Part shown: piece by piece, positions 1 to 7,489 of the stretch
Numbering within the stretch: the stretch's first letter is position 1
How the letters are laid out: each line of letters starts with the position of its first letter
DNA from: Lachnospiraceae bacterium
GTDB lineage: Bacteria; Bacillota; Clostridia; Oscillospirales; CAG-272
Assembly: GCA_024404495.1 (NCBI GenBank)
Contig: JAKSPT010000019.1
Location: forward strand, 1 to 47,763
Reading direction: 5' to 3'
Length of the DNA: 47,763 nt
The notes under the pieces: model-generated
Told to the model about the DNA's origin: nothing
The model's input: the letters and a program-made list of their open reading frames with translations, nothing else
The model's database searches: none
Made by a program: the position numbers and the translations under genes

Positions 1-236
1 TCGGCGTTAGCCGAAACATCATTAGCCGCATAGCGGCGGCATCATTGACTTTTTAAGGGACTTTTTTGAATGATGTTTGCCCTATCGGGCAAATGATGTG
101 CCCTGCGGGTAGATGCCGCCTTCGGCAATGATGTGCCCTGCGGGGCATGGGAGGCAAACATCGCATCATTGCGGCACGAAGCGGAGAAGCATTATTCCGC
201 AGCGGAGTGACGAAACATCATCAGCCGCCATCGTCA
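1..236. repeat. Array of short palindromes separated by ATGATG/CATCATT spacers
   Basis: Small hairpins alternate with a 6-8 base spacer. Left of about 55 the units read hairpin then CATCATT; from 69 on they read ATGATG then hairpin, so the two halves face each other. Visible stems include TCGGC/GCCGA (1-14), TTGCCC/GGGCAA (77-92), TGCCG/CGGCA (114-127) and TGCCC/GGGCA (133-146). Arms differ between units while the spacer is kept. No convincing gene lies here. A similar array with GTGATGT spacers closes the window. Confidence 0.75.
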
Positions 237-267
237 AAGACGCGCATATACGAACGCAAACGTTCCA

Positions 268-296
268 TTGACAGATTTTCACGTCTGTGTTATAAT
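268..296 (+). promoter_or_regulatory. Sigma-A promoter for the acyltransferase gene
   Basis: Consensus -35 TTGACA (268-273) and -10 TATAAT (291-296) with a 17-bp spacer, about 70 bp before the start codon at 369. The -10 to start distance leaves a leader of roughly 65 nt in which I see no riboswitch-like structure. Confidence 0.85.
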
Positions 297-368
297 GATT
301 CCGAAAACCTGCCGAACGAGAAACCCGCATTGTGAGCACCTTCATTCTTTCTGCTTTGGAGGAAAGCC

Positions 369-1634
369 ATGAAAATCAAAACGGTCGAATCCGATTACGA
401 CAAGGTGATCTCCCTTCCCCGCGCGGAGCACAAGCGCCCGAAAAAACCGTCGATCCTCTTCCGCACGCTGACGCGCGTCATCGGCGCGGGCGATCTGAAG
501 GACACCTCCTTCACCTACGAGGCGTCCGACGAATTCCGCGCGCTGAAGGAGCCGTACCTGATTTTTATGAACCATTCGAGCTTCATCGACCTTGAGATCG
601 CGGCGCGGATCTTCTACCCGAAGCCCTATACGATCGTCTGCACGTCGGACGGCTTCGTTGGCAAGGAATGGCTGATGCGCTCGCTCGGGTGCATCCCCAC
701 GCAGAAGTTCGTCTCCGACCTCACTCTCATCCGGGATATGAAATACTCCCTCGAAACGCTGAAGACCTCGGTCCTCATGTACCCCGAGGCGAGCTACACC
801 TTCGACGGCTGTGCGACGCCGCTTCCGCGTAAGCTCGGGAACCTCTTCAAAATGCTGAAGGTCCCGGTCGTAATGGTCCGCACCTACGGCGCGTTCGCGC
901 GCGACCCGCTCTACAACTGTCTGCAAAAACGAAAAGTGAAGGTCACGGCGTCGGTTTCGGTTCTCTTTTCAAAAGAAGAGATCGCGTCCTCGCCCGTTGA
1001 CGAGCTCGACCGGAAACTCGACGAGGCGTTTTCCTTCGATTCCTTCGCGTGGCAGGAGGAAAACGGGATCGAAATCGCGGAGTCCTTCCGCGCCGACGGT
1101 TTGGAACGGATCCTCTACCGCTGCGCCTCCTGCGGCACCGAGGGGAAAATGAAGGGCGAGGGCACCTCCCTCGTCTGCTCCGCCTGCGGAAAGGTTCTGA
1201 CCCTTGACGAACACGGGAAGCTGATTTCCCCCGACGGCGCAGCCGAAAACGGCGAAGTACGGTTTTCCCATATTCCCGACTGGTACCGTTGGGAGCGTTC
1301 CGAGGTGCGCCGCGAGATCGAGGAGGGCACCTATCATCTTGACGTCCCGGTGAAGATCGGTATGATGGTCGATTATAAGGCGATCTATATGGTCGGCGAC
1401 GGTCGCCTCGTCCACACCGCAGACGGCTTCGTCCTCGACGGCTGCGGCGGTAAACTGCACTACGAGCAGAAGCCCCTCGCTTCCTACGGTCTCTACGCCG
1501 ACTATTACTGGTACGAACTCGGCGATATCGTCTGCATCGGCAATCGCGATGCCCTCTACTACTGCTTCCCGGAAAACGTCCCGGTCGCCAAGGTCCGCCT
1601 CGCGGCGGAAGAGCTTTTCAAGCTGAAGCGTTAA
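369..1634 (+). CDS. PlsC-like lysophospholipid/glycerophosphate acyltransferase with C-terminal zinc ribbon
   Basis: A 421-aa protein. Residues ~60-210 carry the acyltransferase signature NHSSFID (catalytic His69, Asp74) and the glycerophosphate-binding block YPEASYTFDG (138-147), as in 1-acyl-glycerol-3-phosphate acyltransferases, which transfer acyl chains during phospholipid synthesis at the membrane. The usual PlsC block is FPEGTRS, so substrate choice may differ. A zinc ribbon follows (Cys252, Cys255, Cys270, Cys273) and then ~130 unassigned residues, making this longer than typical PlsC (~240 aa). The start is supported by GGAGG 9 bases upstream. It is transcribed alone between a consensus promoter and a strong terminator. 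The acyltransferase fold is well supported; the exact acceptor is not, and the zinc ribbon's role is unknown. Confidence 0.85.
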   Translation: MKIKTVESDYDKVISLPRAEHKRPKKPSILFRTLTRVIGAGDLKDTSFTYEASDEFRALKEPYLIFMNHSSFIDLEIAARIFYPKPYTIVCTSDGFVGKEWLMRSLGCIPTQKFVSDLTLIRDMKYSLETLKTSVLMYPEASYTFDGCATPLPRKLGNLFKMLKVPVVMVRTYGAFARDPLYNCLQKRKVKVTASVSVLFSKEEIASSPVDELDRKLDEAFSFDSFAWQEENGIEIAESFRADGLERILYRCASCGTEGKMKGEGTSLVCSACGKVLTLDEHGKLISPDGAAENGEVRFSHIPDWYRWERSEVRREIEEGTYHLDVPVKIGMMVDYKAIYMVGDGRLVHTADGFVLDGCGGKLHYEQKPLASYGLYADYYWYELGDIVCIGNRDALYYCFPENVPVAKVRLAAEELFKLKR

Positions 1635-1636
1635 GG

Positions 1637-1967
1637 GACGGGGACGAAGGGATGCGATGTTCTTTCTCGCCCGAGAATAGCGGTTCCCGGCTTCGCCGTG
1701 ACCCGCAGACCAAAGAGGCATAAGGGGTACGTAATGTTCGGGTTCTCCGAATATTGCTTCTTTGTTCCCGAGGGAGATCATTTTCGGTGATTTCCCATTC
1801 CGATCCGCCTCCCTCGGCGTCTTCGCATTGCGCGCTGCTGCGTCAGTTTTATCCGAAGTGCCGCACCCTCATCAAGCCGGTTCAAAAGAAACATAAACAG
1901 GCATCCCCGTGATTCGTCACGGGGATGCCTTCTGTCTTTTTTTCTCTCTCGTCCGCGTTTCTTTGGG
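1637..1967. repeat. Dispersed ~320-bp intergenic element, copy 1
   Basis: Aligns over its length with 15963-16277. Shared landmarks in order are GATGTTCTTTCTC, CCAAAGAGGCATA, GGGAGATCAT..TTCGGTGAT, a ~50-bp nearly invariant core (about 1800-1855), CGGTTCAAAAG, the terminator hairpin and GTCCGCGTTTCTTTGGG. This copy has about 40 extra bases (near 1678-1709) where copy 2 has a short palindrome. Both copies sit just after the stop codon of a plus-strand gene. Confidence 0.8.
1899..1945 (+). terminator. Rho-independent terminator after the acyltransferase gene
   Basis: Perfect 14-bp stem (1899-1912 with 1917-1930), TTCG loop, then a T-rich run. It lies inside the dispersed element, and the equivalent hairpin is kept in copy 2. 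Confidence 0.85.
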
Positions 1968-1973
1968 CGATGT

Positions 1974-2044
1974 GAAGGCTCCCTTGGTTTCAGATCCTTC
2001 GGATCTGCGGGAGCTGTCAGCCGGAGGCTGACTGAGGGATTGTA
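1974..2044. repeat. Structured GGCTCCC...GGGAGCTGTCAGCC repeat
   Basis: Two adjacent stem-loops: GCTCCC...GATCC-TTCG-GGATC...GGGAGC and GTCAGCC-GGAG-GGCTGAC, followed by TGAGGGATTGT. From general familiarity, sequences of this design recur between genes of gut Clostridia, but only one copy is seen in this window, so repetition here is not shown. Confidence 0.5.
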
Positions 2045-2122
2045 CCTCTTTCCCGCCCGCTTCTCTTTGGAACCACTTGTCCCCGCCGTCCTCTTTTCCG
2101 TCCGCTTCCCTGCCTCGTGCGT

Positions 2123-2782
2123 TCACGCTTTTCCGATCAGCCACGCGATCCCTTTTGCCAATCTCAGCGTACAATCCGAAAAATGATTGCCGGGATTCCA
2201 TTCCAGAACGCTTTCGATCCCGAACCCGTCAAGGAGACTTTTTTCCTTCCTTATCGCGTCGCCGACCGTCCGCAGAACGGGATTCTTCGCCCTTTCCTCG
2301 CGGTCGCCGAGGCTGAGATACACCGAATCACAGCGCGGCGGATGCTCCGAAGACCAATCGAGCCACCCCGGGAACCATACCGACGGAGAAACCGCCGCCG
2401 CGCCTCGGAACGCTTCCGACACGCTGACCGCATAGAGCGCAAACAGCCCCGCGAGCGAGTAACCCGCGATCAGGTATTCCGGCGCGGGAGACCCCGCAAG
2501 CCCTTCCCGATCCTCTTTCAGAAACGCCACGATCCGCTCCGCCGTCTCTCCGGCACAGCCGGAAAAGGACTCGTTCCCGAAGACGGGAGGCGCCTCCCAC
2601 GGCGAAAGCTCCCGGTTCCAGTCATCGACGGGAAAACCGATCAGAAGAAGGTTCCGTTCGTCAATCATCGTTTCAAGCAGTTCCGCAAGCTCGCGCAGAT
2701 CCCTCTCCCCGACGCCGGGCAGAAGGACTCGCACCCGCGCTCCCGACGCTCCCCAAGTAACTATTCCGCTCTTTTCTTCCAT
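2123..2782 (-). CDS. Alpha/beta-hydrolase, esterase family
   Basis: A 219-aa protein if started at the ATG preceded by GGGAGG; the open frame continues 17 codons further upstream without a ribosome site. The nucleophile elbow is GYSLAG (Ser109). Likely triad partners are an acidic residue in the SLGDREE stretch (~160-163) and the His in NPGNH (His200). This order and spacing resemble the IroE/Fes/esterase-D type of hydrolase, which cleave ester bonds of siderophores, glutathione adducts or acylated sugars. There is no signal peptide, so it is probably cytoplasmic. It is monocistronic, with its own promoter and a facing acyltransferase gene. The natural substrate cannot be read from the sequence; acylated sugars would fit the neighbourhood but that is inference. 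Confidence 0.8.
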   Translation of the reverse strand: MEEKSGIVTWGASGARVRVLLPGVGERDLRELAELLETMIDERNLLLIGFPVDDWNRELSPWEAPPVFGNESFSGCAGETAERIVAFLKEDREGLAGSPAPEYLIAGYSLAGLFALYAVSVSEAFRGAAAVSPSVWFPGWLDWSSEHPPRCDSVYLSLGDREERAKNPVLRTVGDAIRKEKSLLDGFGIESVLEWNPGNHFSDCTLRLAKGIAWLIGKA

Positions 2783-2804
2783 CTTCCCGCCTCCCTTTTT
2801 CTGT

Positions 2805-2833
2805 ATTTTAGACCGAAACGGGGGATTTGTCAA
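2805..2833 (-). promoter_or_regulatory. Sigma-A promoter for the esterase gene
   Basis: On the minus strand, -35 TTGACA (2833-2828), 17-bp spacer and -10 TAAAAT (2810-2805), shortly before the GGGAGG ribosome site. Confidence 0.75.
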
Positions 2834-2849
2834 CCGTCCGGGATAGAAA

Positions 2850-2876
2850 AGAAAATGCCCCCGCGGTGCGGGGGCA
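2850..2876 (-). terminator. Terminator after the zinc-ribbon/PASTA-like gene
   Basis: GCCCCCGC-GGT-GCGGGGGC stem at 2857-2875, followed on the minus strand by ATTTTCTTTTCT. It separates the upstream pair from the esterase promoter. Confidence 0.75.
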
Positions 2877-2892
2877 AATCCGTTATGAAATA

Positions 2893-3657
2893 TCAGCGGC
2901 TGTGATAGGTAATGATGACCCGGGCGTTTTCGCTGTATTTGCTGTCTTCCTCAAGTTCTTCGTCTCCGTCGATCGTGATTTGCGCTACCATGCCGTTTTT
3001 TCTGATTGTCAGTGAGTTCAGGTCATTCAAAGGAACCATCTCAATATTCTGAAAACCCGCTTTTCGGTACAACGATTCGACGATCATATAGTTTTTGCCC
3101 TCATAGTCAATCATTGGAAAGGTGACAGTGACCTTTTTCTTTTTTACTCTTTGAACGTTTGACCGTGGGGCGTCTTCTTCATCTTTATCTTTATCATCAT
3201 CTTCTTCCTCGTCGTCATCGTCATTTTCATTTGATTTAGCGCTCACGCCGAGGGTTTTGACAAGAAACCCCATGAATACGAAAAAAACGATAATTAAGGG
3301 TACCATCAGAATCATCTCCAAGTTGTCATTGCCTATACAAATGCCGATAATACCGACGGCGGCCAGAACAACACAGATTCCGATCAGTACAAAGAGAAGC
3401 ATCTTTTTGGTTTCGCGCGACTTTTCTTCCAGTTCGAGCTGTTTCAGCTTGTACAGATACTTTGCCTCCGTCGCCTTCATCTCAGCTTCTTTCGCCTTGA
3501 TCTCTGCCTCGTCGATCTTGCGGTAGACGTACTCATTTTCGTTTTGTATCATGACTTTTGTCCCGCAGAAAGAGCAGAAAATCTGCTTTTTTCCCTCTTC
3601 TACGTCAAGCGCGGAACCGCATTCAGGACACTTGACCGAGATGAATTTCACTGCCAT
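2893..3657 (-). CDS. Membrane protein: zinc ribbon, coiled coil, two TM helices, PASTA-like C-terminus
   Basis: A 254-aa protein with a clear start (TAAGGAG 7 bases upstream). In order: a four-Cys zinc ribbon (Cys10, 13, 28, 31); a charged helical stretch ~45-85 likely to form a coiled coil; two membrane helices (~86-108, ~113-134); a run of Asp/Glu (144-163); and a C-terminal ~80-aa unit (FPMIDYEGKN...AGF...ARVIITYH) that reads like one PASTA repeat. Two helices place both ends on the same side, probably the cytoplasm because zinc ribbons are usually internal; that would be odd for a PASTA unit, which normally binds wall material outside. It follows the lipoprotein gene by 59 bp and may be co-transcribed with it. 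Base composition is more AT-rich than the flanks. Function unknown. Confidence 0.7.
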   Translation of the reverse strand: MAVKFISVKCPECGSALDVEEGKKQIFCSFCGTKVMIQNENEYVYRKIDEAEIKAKEAEMKATEAKYLYKLKQLELEEKSRETKKMLLFVLIGICVVLAAVGIIGICIGNDNLEMILMVPLIIVFFVFMGFLVKTLGVSAKSNENDDDDEEEDDDKDKDEEDAPRSNVQRVKKKKVTVTFPMIDYEGKNYMIVESLYRKAGFQNIEMVPLNDLNSLTIRKNGMVAQITIDGDEELEEDSKYSENARVIITYHSR

Positions 3658-3716
3658 ATCTTGCTCCTTAATCGTTTCTTTCCGTCCCTACGATACCGAT
3701 TTATTTCGCACAGAGG

Positions 3717-5177
3717 TCACGAATGAACAAAGTCCAACGAAAATTCGTATTTCCAGTTCGTGTATTTCGTGTCAAGAATATTTTTTGAGGTTTTGATTTC
3801 AAATACAATCTCAACCTCGACTTTATCCGCGGCTTTCAGGTCCTCTTCATACTGTGGGTCCTTCGATACCATTTTTTCAAACAGATGAACAGTTTCCCCT
3901 TTTCCCGTCCCGGACAAAATATCGGTGATGTATCTGGATGATTCTGTCTGTCCGTTTTTCGTTATTCTGATAAACGCCGTGCCGTAGCCGACTTTTTCGC
4001 TTTCCATCTTACGGGAACTGCCGAAAGCATTGACTTCGTCCGCCGTATCGGAAAAAAGTGAAGACGAATACTTTTCCTTCAAAGTTTCAACGGCGCTCAT
4101 ATCCTGCGTCAGAACGAGAGCGAGATCGGGCATGGTTTCCCCGTCCTGAACAAACGACTTCCCTTCTTTGCCGCAGTTGTTCAAAGAAACTTTCAGGATG
4201 CAGGGATTCACCAGTTCTGCGTTATCGTCTTTGTCCTGTTTCACGTAATCCTTGTCTTTTCCGCAATAAACGGGTGTATCTTTTTCCGAGACGATCTGAT
4301 AATTACCCGAGATATCCAGCGTCGGTACTTCTTTCAGAATTTTCTGAATTTCCGATGCGTTCACGTCAAACGAAAATTTTTCAGCAGATTCATTGGTATA
4401 TTCGTTGTCTTCTCCGATATATACCAAATCGCGATTTGCCTGAACAACGGATGACAGATACCGGATATCCTTGACCGTTCCCTTTGTATCGGTCGTGACC
4501 GCAGCATAAACGTCTACTGTTGCCAAAGCAATATATAAGTAATTGCCCGGATATTTCGATTCCGGCGAAAAATTAAAGGTAAGTGATGCAGACGTCGAGG
4601 ATGCTTCTCCGCTGAAATTGGTGTTCAAATATGTCTCCAACGTAGAAAATTCCCGACGCTTGTTGACGTTTAATGACGCTGCCGTGCCAAACAAAGAGAT
4701 GTTTTCATTTGCAAGCGTAATATCTTCCGTCACTACCGTATTGTCAGTTAAAGTCCGCTCAACTTTTTCGGTTGCACTTTGTATCTGAATTTTATTATCC
4801 GTAAAAGTTTTGGGGTCATTGCCTTTTCCGTCATAACGGTATTTGTCGCCATCTTCAATAGCCACGTTATACATCTTTCCAAGATAAATCATGTAATAAT
4901 AATGCTGCTGATCCTTGAAAGACATATATTCAGCCGCAGAAGCAGACAGGTCCAAAAGTTCCGTTTTGCACACCGTTTTGAAAGCAGAATAATCGGGTGC
5001 TTCTGTTCCAGTATCGGTCATTTCCTCGCTCTCCTGCTTATCACGCTCCGAAGTCGGAATAGCGGTTCTTTCGTCTGTTTCCGTCCCCGCCACAGTGCTT
5101 CTGTTCACGCAACCAGCCGCAAGTGAAACCACTGACAAGATTGCCAAAAATGCACACATGATTTTTTCCTTTTTCAT
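3717..5177 (-). CDS. Secreted lipoprotein of unknown function
   Basis: A 486-aa protein with a textbook lipoprotein signal: Lys-rich N-terminus, hydrophobic core, then LAAGC with the lipidated Cys at 23. A Ser/Thr/Glu-rich linker (~26-62) leads to ~420 residues rich in alternating beta-type segments. I recognise no domain with confidence. Start fixed by GGAGG 7 bases before the ATG, and a promoter lies at 5211-5239. Codons are AT-richer than in flanking genes (many AAA, ATT, TTT), shared only with the next gene downstream, so the pair may have a different origin. Probably anchored on the outer face of the membrane. Confidence 0.7.
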   Translation of the reverse strand: MKKEKIMCAFLAILSVVSLAAGCVNRSTVAGTETDERTAIPTSERDKQESEEMTDTGTEAPDYSAFKTVCKTELLDLSASAAEYMSFKDQQHYYYMIYLGKMYNVAIEDGDKYRYDGKGNDPKTFTDNKIQIQSATEKVERTLTDNTVVTEDITLANENISLFGTAASLNVNKRREFSTLETYLNTNFSGEASSTSASLTFNFSPESKYPGNYLYIALATVDVYAAVTTDTKGTVKDIRYLSSVVQANRDLVYIGEDNEYTNESAEKFSFDVNASEIQKILKEVPTLDISGNYQIVSEKDTPVYCGKDKDYVKQDKDDNAELVNPCILKVSLNNCGKEGKSFVQDGETMPDLALVLTQDMSAVETLKEKYSSSLFSDTADEVNAFGSSRKMESEKVGYGTAFIRITKNGQTESSRYITDILSGTGKGETVHLFEKMVSKDPQYEEDLKAADKVEVEIVFEIKTSKNILDTKYTNWKYEFSLDFVHS

Positions 5178-5210
5178 AGTAACCTCCGAGACACCACATA
5201 TTTATAATTC

Positions 5211-5239
5211 AGTATAACCGATTTTTCGCTAAAAATCAA
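5211..5239 (-). promoter_or_regulatory. Sigma-A promoter for the lipoprotein gene
   Basis: Minus strand -35 TTGATT (5239-5234), 17-bp spacer, -10 TATACT (5216-5211). A small palindrome, GATTTTT-CGCT-AAAAATC (5220-5237), fills the spacer and could bind a regulator. Confidence 0.65.
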
Positions 5240-5320
5240 GTATTTCGCCCGCGTTTTTCTAGCTACTACCGAATTTTTTCGCCATTATCTTGTGTATTTC
5301 AATTTCCGTTTTCATTATAC

Positions 5321-5352
5321 TATAATCAAAAAGTGTTATGCCGAAAGCATAA
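5321..5352 (+). promoter_or_regulatory. Promoter -10 and operator-like palindrome of the XRE gene
   Basis: TATAAT at 5321-5326 is followed by GTGTTATGC-CGAAA-GCATAA (palindrome arms 5336-5341 and 5347-5352), which would sit at or just after the transcription start. The -35 is weak. The same GTGTTATGC-N5-GCATAA arrangement recurs at 7513-7532 before the neighbouring operon. Confidence 0.6.
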
Positions 5353-5367
5353 TGAAAGGAAAAAAGG

Positions 5368-5709
5368 ATGGAAAAAAGTTTTTCAGTCGAGCAGCTCATC
5401 GGGAAAAGGATCAAGCGTGTCCGGAAAGAAAAGGGATTCACACAGCAGCAGTTCGCCGAAGCGGTCGGAATCTCGGTAAATTATCTGTCAGACGTTGAGC
5501 GTGGAAAAAGCTCGGTGCGGCTTGAAAAGCTCGTCACGATTATCAACGTGCTCGGCTGTACGGCGGACGACCTTTTCGCCGACGTCATTACAGGAGGCTA
5601 TCTGACGCAGGCTTCCCGGCTGACCGAACGTATGGAAGCCCTCTCCCTCGAAGATCGCAACCGCCTTTCCGCCGTCATCGAAGCCTACCTCGACACCTCC
5701 GCAAACTGA
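5368..5709 (+). CDS. XRE-family helix-turn-helix regulator
   Basis: A 113-aa DNA-binding protein. Residues ~10-65 form a Cro/CI-type HTH, with the recognition region around FTQQQFAEAVGISVNYLSDV, followed by a helical tail (~75-110) that may mediate dimerisation. Ribosome site AAAGG precedes the ATG. It converges with the operon 5795-7414. A palindrome just upstream of this gene is repeated at that operon's promoter, so autoregulation plus control of the operon is a reasonable inference. HTH identity is strong; target assignment is inferred from the shared palindrome. Confidence 0.85.
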   Translation: MEKSFSVEQLIGKRIKRVRKEKGFTQQQFAEAVGISVNYLSDVERGKSSVRLEKLVTIINVLGCTADDLFADVITGGYLTQASRLTERMEALSLEDRNRLSAVIEAYLDTSAN

Positions 5710-5718
5710 ATATATCCC

Positions 5719-5755
5719 CGCCGCCCGTCCTTCTCGGAACGGGCGGCGGTATTGT
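5719..5755. terminator. Terminator between the convergent XRE gene and DUF4352 operon
   Basis: CCGCCGCCCGT (5719-5729) pairs with ACGGGCGGCGG (5739-5749), followed by TATTGTTTATA. The T-run favours the plus strand, but the stem may serve both directions. Confidence 0.7.
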
Positions 5756-5794
5756 TTATATATATGCTTCCGGTCCTGTTTCGGAGGCGCACCG

Positions 5795-6799
5795 TCAGTC
5801 GGAATAGCGGAAGACGACCTTCTTGCTCGTAAAGAGGTTTTCCTCGTACTCCGCCTCAATGACGGTCGCGGCGACCGGGACCTCAAAGTAGACGCAGCCC
5901 TTCGCCTTTCTGCCGGGAGAGAGGGTCCCGCTCAGCATATCCTCGTCGAAATAATGGCTCTCGCAGGCAGAGCCGTTCGCGTAGCAATGGAAGTCGATCG
6001 TGCTGACCGAGGTGTCGGAGTCCGAGACGTTTTCAAACTCAAACTCGAAATAAACGAAGCGGCAGCCTTCCTTCGGTTGAATGAACATATTGTCGCTCGT
6101 ATATTCGCCGCAGGAGAGGAAGGAGATGCGTTCCTTCTTCGTTTCCACGATATCGCCTACCCTGAAAGCGCCCTCGGTCTCCCCGCTGACGGCGGGAGGC
6201 GTGATTCCGCCGTCCTTTACGCCCTCGTAGCGGAAAACGTATTTCGTATCGCCGAACAGATTGGGCTTGTACTCGAACTCGATCTTTTCCGCGCCGACCG
6301 GAACCTCGAAGCAGACCGTACCGACGGTATTTCTGCCCGCCGAAAGCGAGGCGGAAAGCTCTTCGTCCATGGAATAGCAGGCTTCGCAGGAATAACCGTC
6401 CGCGTAGCACTCAAATTCGAAAACGTTCACGCTCTCGTCCGAGCTGCCGATATTCTCGCAGTACAGCCGGATGTAGACGTACTGCTTCCCCTCGGCGGGC
6501 TGAATGAACTCGTTATCGCTCTCGAAAACGCCGGAGGACAGATAGATGACCTTCAGCGATTTCGTGATCAGCGTCTCCCCGACGGAGAACTCGGTCTGCG
6601 TCGACTCGGTGACCTTTTCGGGGAGCTTCACCGTGACCTTTTCGCCGTTTTCGTCGGTAACGGCGTTACCCTTTTCGTCGGTGACCTCTCCCACCTTCGA
6701 GGCGCCGCCGTCGTCCGAGCCGCTTCCGATCGCCATCAGCGCAAAGGCGGTGAGGACGAGGAGCATACAGACGGCTTTTACAATTTTGTTATTTTTCAT
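5795..6799 (-). CDS. Membrane-anchored protein with two DUF4352-type domains
   Basis: A 334-aa protein. An N-terminal hydrophobic segment (~8-25) ends in AIGSG, where a lipoprotein would have Cys, so it is probably a signal anchor rather than a lipoprotein. A short linker (35-60) precedes two tandem ~120-aa repeats (~71-191, ~211-332). Each contains F-I-Q-P-x-E-G, Y-V/F-x-x-x-x, a Cys-Tyr-Ala-[DN]-G motif, L-S-x-G-R and F-E-V-P-V, the pattern of DUF4352/telomeric-repeat-like immunoglobulin folds found on Gram-positive surfaces. The repeats align closely, indicating an internal duplication. Its ATG lies 11 bp inside the end of the VanZ-like gene, so translation is coupled. Third gene of the small operon from 7414. 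Precise role unknown. Confidence 0.8.
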   Translation of the reverse strand: MKNNKIVKAVCMLLVLTAFALMAIGSGSDDGGASKVGEVTDEKGNAVTDENGEKVTVKLPEKVTESTQTEFSVGETLITKSLKVIYLSSGVFESDNEFIQPAEGKQYVYIRLYCENIGSSDESVNVFEFECYADGYSCEACYSMDEELSASLSAGRNTVGTVCFEVPVGAEKIEFEYKPNLFGDTKYVFRYEGVKDGGITPPAVSGETEGAFRVGDIVETKKERISFLSCGEYTSDNMFIQPKEGCRFVYFEFEFENVSDSDTSVSTIDFHCYANGSACESHYFDEDMLSGTLSPGRKAKGCVYFEVPVAATVIEAEYEENLFTSKKVVFRYSD

Positions 6800-7253
6800 T
6801 TTTTCTTTCCTTTCTTGTATGGATATCTATGATCAACGCCCCGATAAGGGTCGCTGATATCTCTGTCAAAACGTCAAGGACGTCGGGCGTGCCGGGGATC
6901 GCGCCGAAGCGCTGAAGCAGCTCGGACAGGACCTCAAAGCCCGCCGCGACCGTCACCGCAAGCCCGAGCTGCCCTTTTCCGGTCCCCGTGATCAGACCAA
7001 GCGCGAAAACGAGCGCGTACGCCCACAGAAAATCGAATCCCCAACAGCGGATCGCCGAAAAAACGGGGGTTTCGGGAAGCGGAACAACGGCGGTTCCCGC
7101 TGTGAAGGCGGGAAAAACCCGCGAAACGAACCGCGTGACGTAGGTTTCCGGGCAGAACAGCACGTAGAGGAGGAGCCCGACGGCAAGCGGGATCACCGCG
7201 TTCGGGAGCAGAAAGCGTGCCTTTCCCTTCCCCGCCTTTGCCCCGCCGCTCAC
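6789..7253 (-). CDS. VanZ-like integral membrane protein
   Basis: A 154-aa protein with about four membrane helices (~17-33, 71-91, 94-112, 128-143). The segment FEVLSELLQ...GTPDVLDVLTE (106-131) has the acidic/Gln/Asp pattern of the VanZ family (E-x-x-Q ... D-x-x-D); VanZ homologues affect teicoplanin resistance or cell-envelope properties, and most are uncharacterised. The open frame extends upstream to 7436, but that part overlaps the 54-aa gene and looks like its shadow. I choose the GTG at 7253, which overlaps the preceding stop as GTGA. Middle gene of a coupled three-gene operon. The start is inferred from this overlap. Confidence 0.7.
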   Translation of the reverse strand: MSGGAKAGKGKARFLLPNAVIPLAVGLLLYVLFCPETYVTRFVSRVFPAFTAGTAVVPLPETPVFSAIRCWGFDFLWAYALVFALGLITGTGKGQLGLAVTVAAGFEVLSELLQRFGAIPGTPDVLDVLTEISATLIGALIIDIHTRKERKNEK

Positions 7254-7414
7254 AGGATCAGGATCAGCAGAACGGCCGCAAGTCCGATCAGACCGAGGGC
7301 TGTCCACGAAAAGGTGAAGCAACCACAGCCGGGATAAAAGCATCCCGGTCCGAAGCATCCGCGCGGAGGCGGGGGCGGCGGCATACGGTGCGGATGATGA
7401 TGATAATAATACAT
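7250..7414 (-). CDS. 54-aa His/Pro/Cys-rich single-pass membrane peptide
   Basis: A strong AAAGGAG sits 10 bases before the ATG. The product opens with three Tyr, three His and another His within nine residues, then six Pro (12-17), then a Gly/Phe stretch with Cys20, Cys25, Cys30 and Cys32, and ends in a hydrophobic helix (~37-54, rich in Leu/Ile/Ala/Gly) with no residues beyond it. The His and Cys clusters suggest metal binding or disulfides; this is inference. Its stop overlaps the GTG of the VanZ-like gene, and a sigma-A -10 element lies upstream. It occupies the operon's first position and is almost certainly a real gene. I recognise no family. Confidence 0.75.
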   Translation of the reverse strand: MYYYHHHPHRMPPPPPPRGCFGPGCFYPGCGCFTFSWTALGLIGLAAVLLILIL

Positions 7415-7489
7415 AATAAAACGCTCCTTTCGGCAAGCATAAAATCTCAGCCCGGGCGCGGAGGACTCTTCCGCCCCGTCTGCATTTTC

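Noticed and set aside
1..236. Possible CRISPR array.
   Set aside because: The constant part is only 6-8 bases and the variable parts are palindromes of different length, the opposite of CRISPR; no cas genes are present.
147..335. Open frame of 62 codons before the acyltransferase gene.
   Set aside because: It runs through the palindrome array and promoter, with no ribosome site or recognisable sequence.
7253..7436. Longer N-terminus for the VanZ-like protein.
   Set aside because: The extra 61 residues overlap the 54-aa gene in another frame, have no ribosome site and look unlike a protein segment; the GTGA overlap gives a better start.
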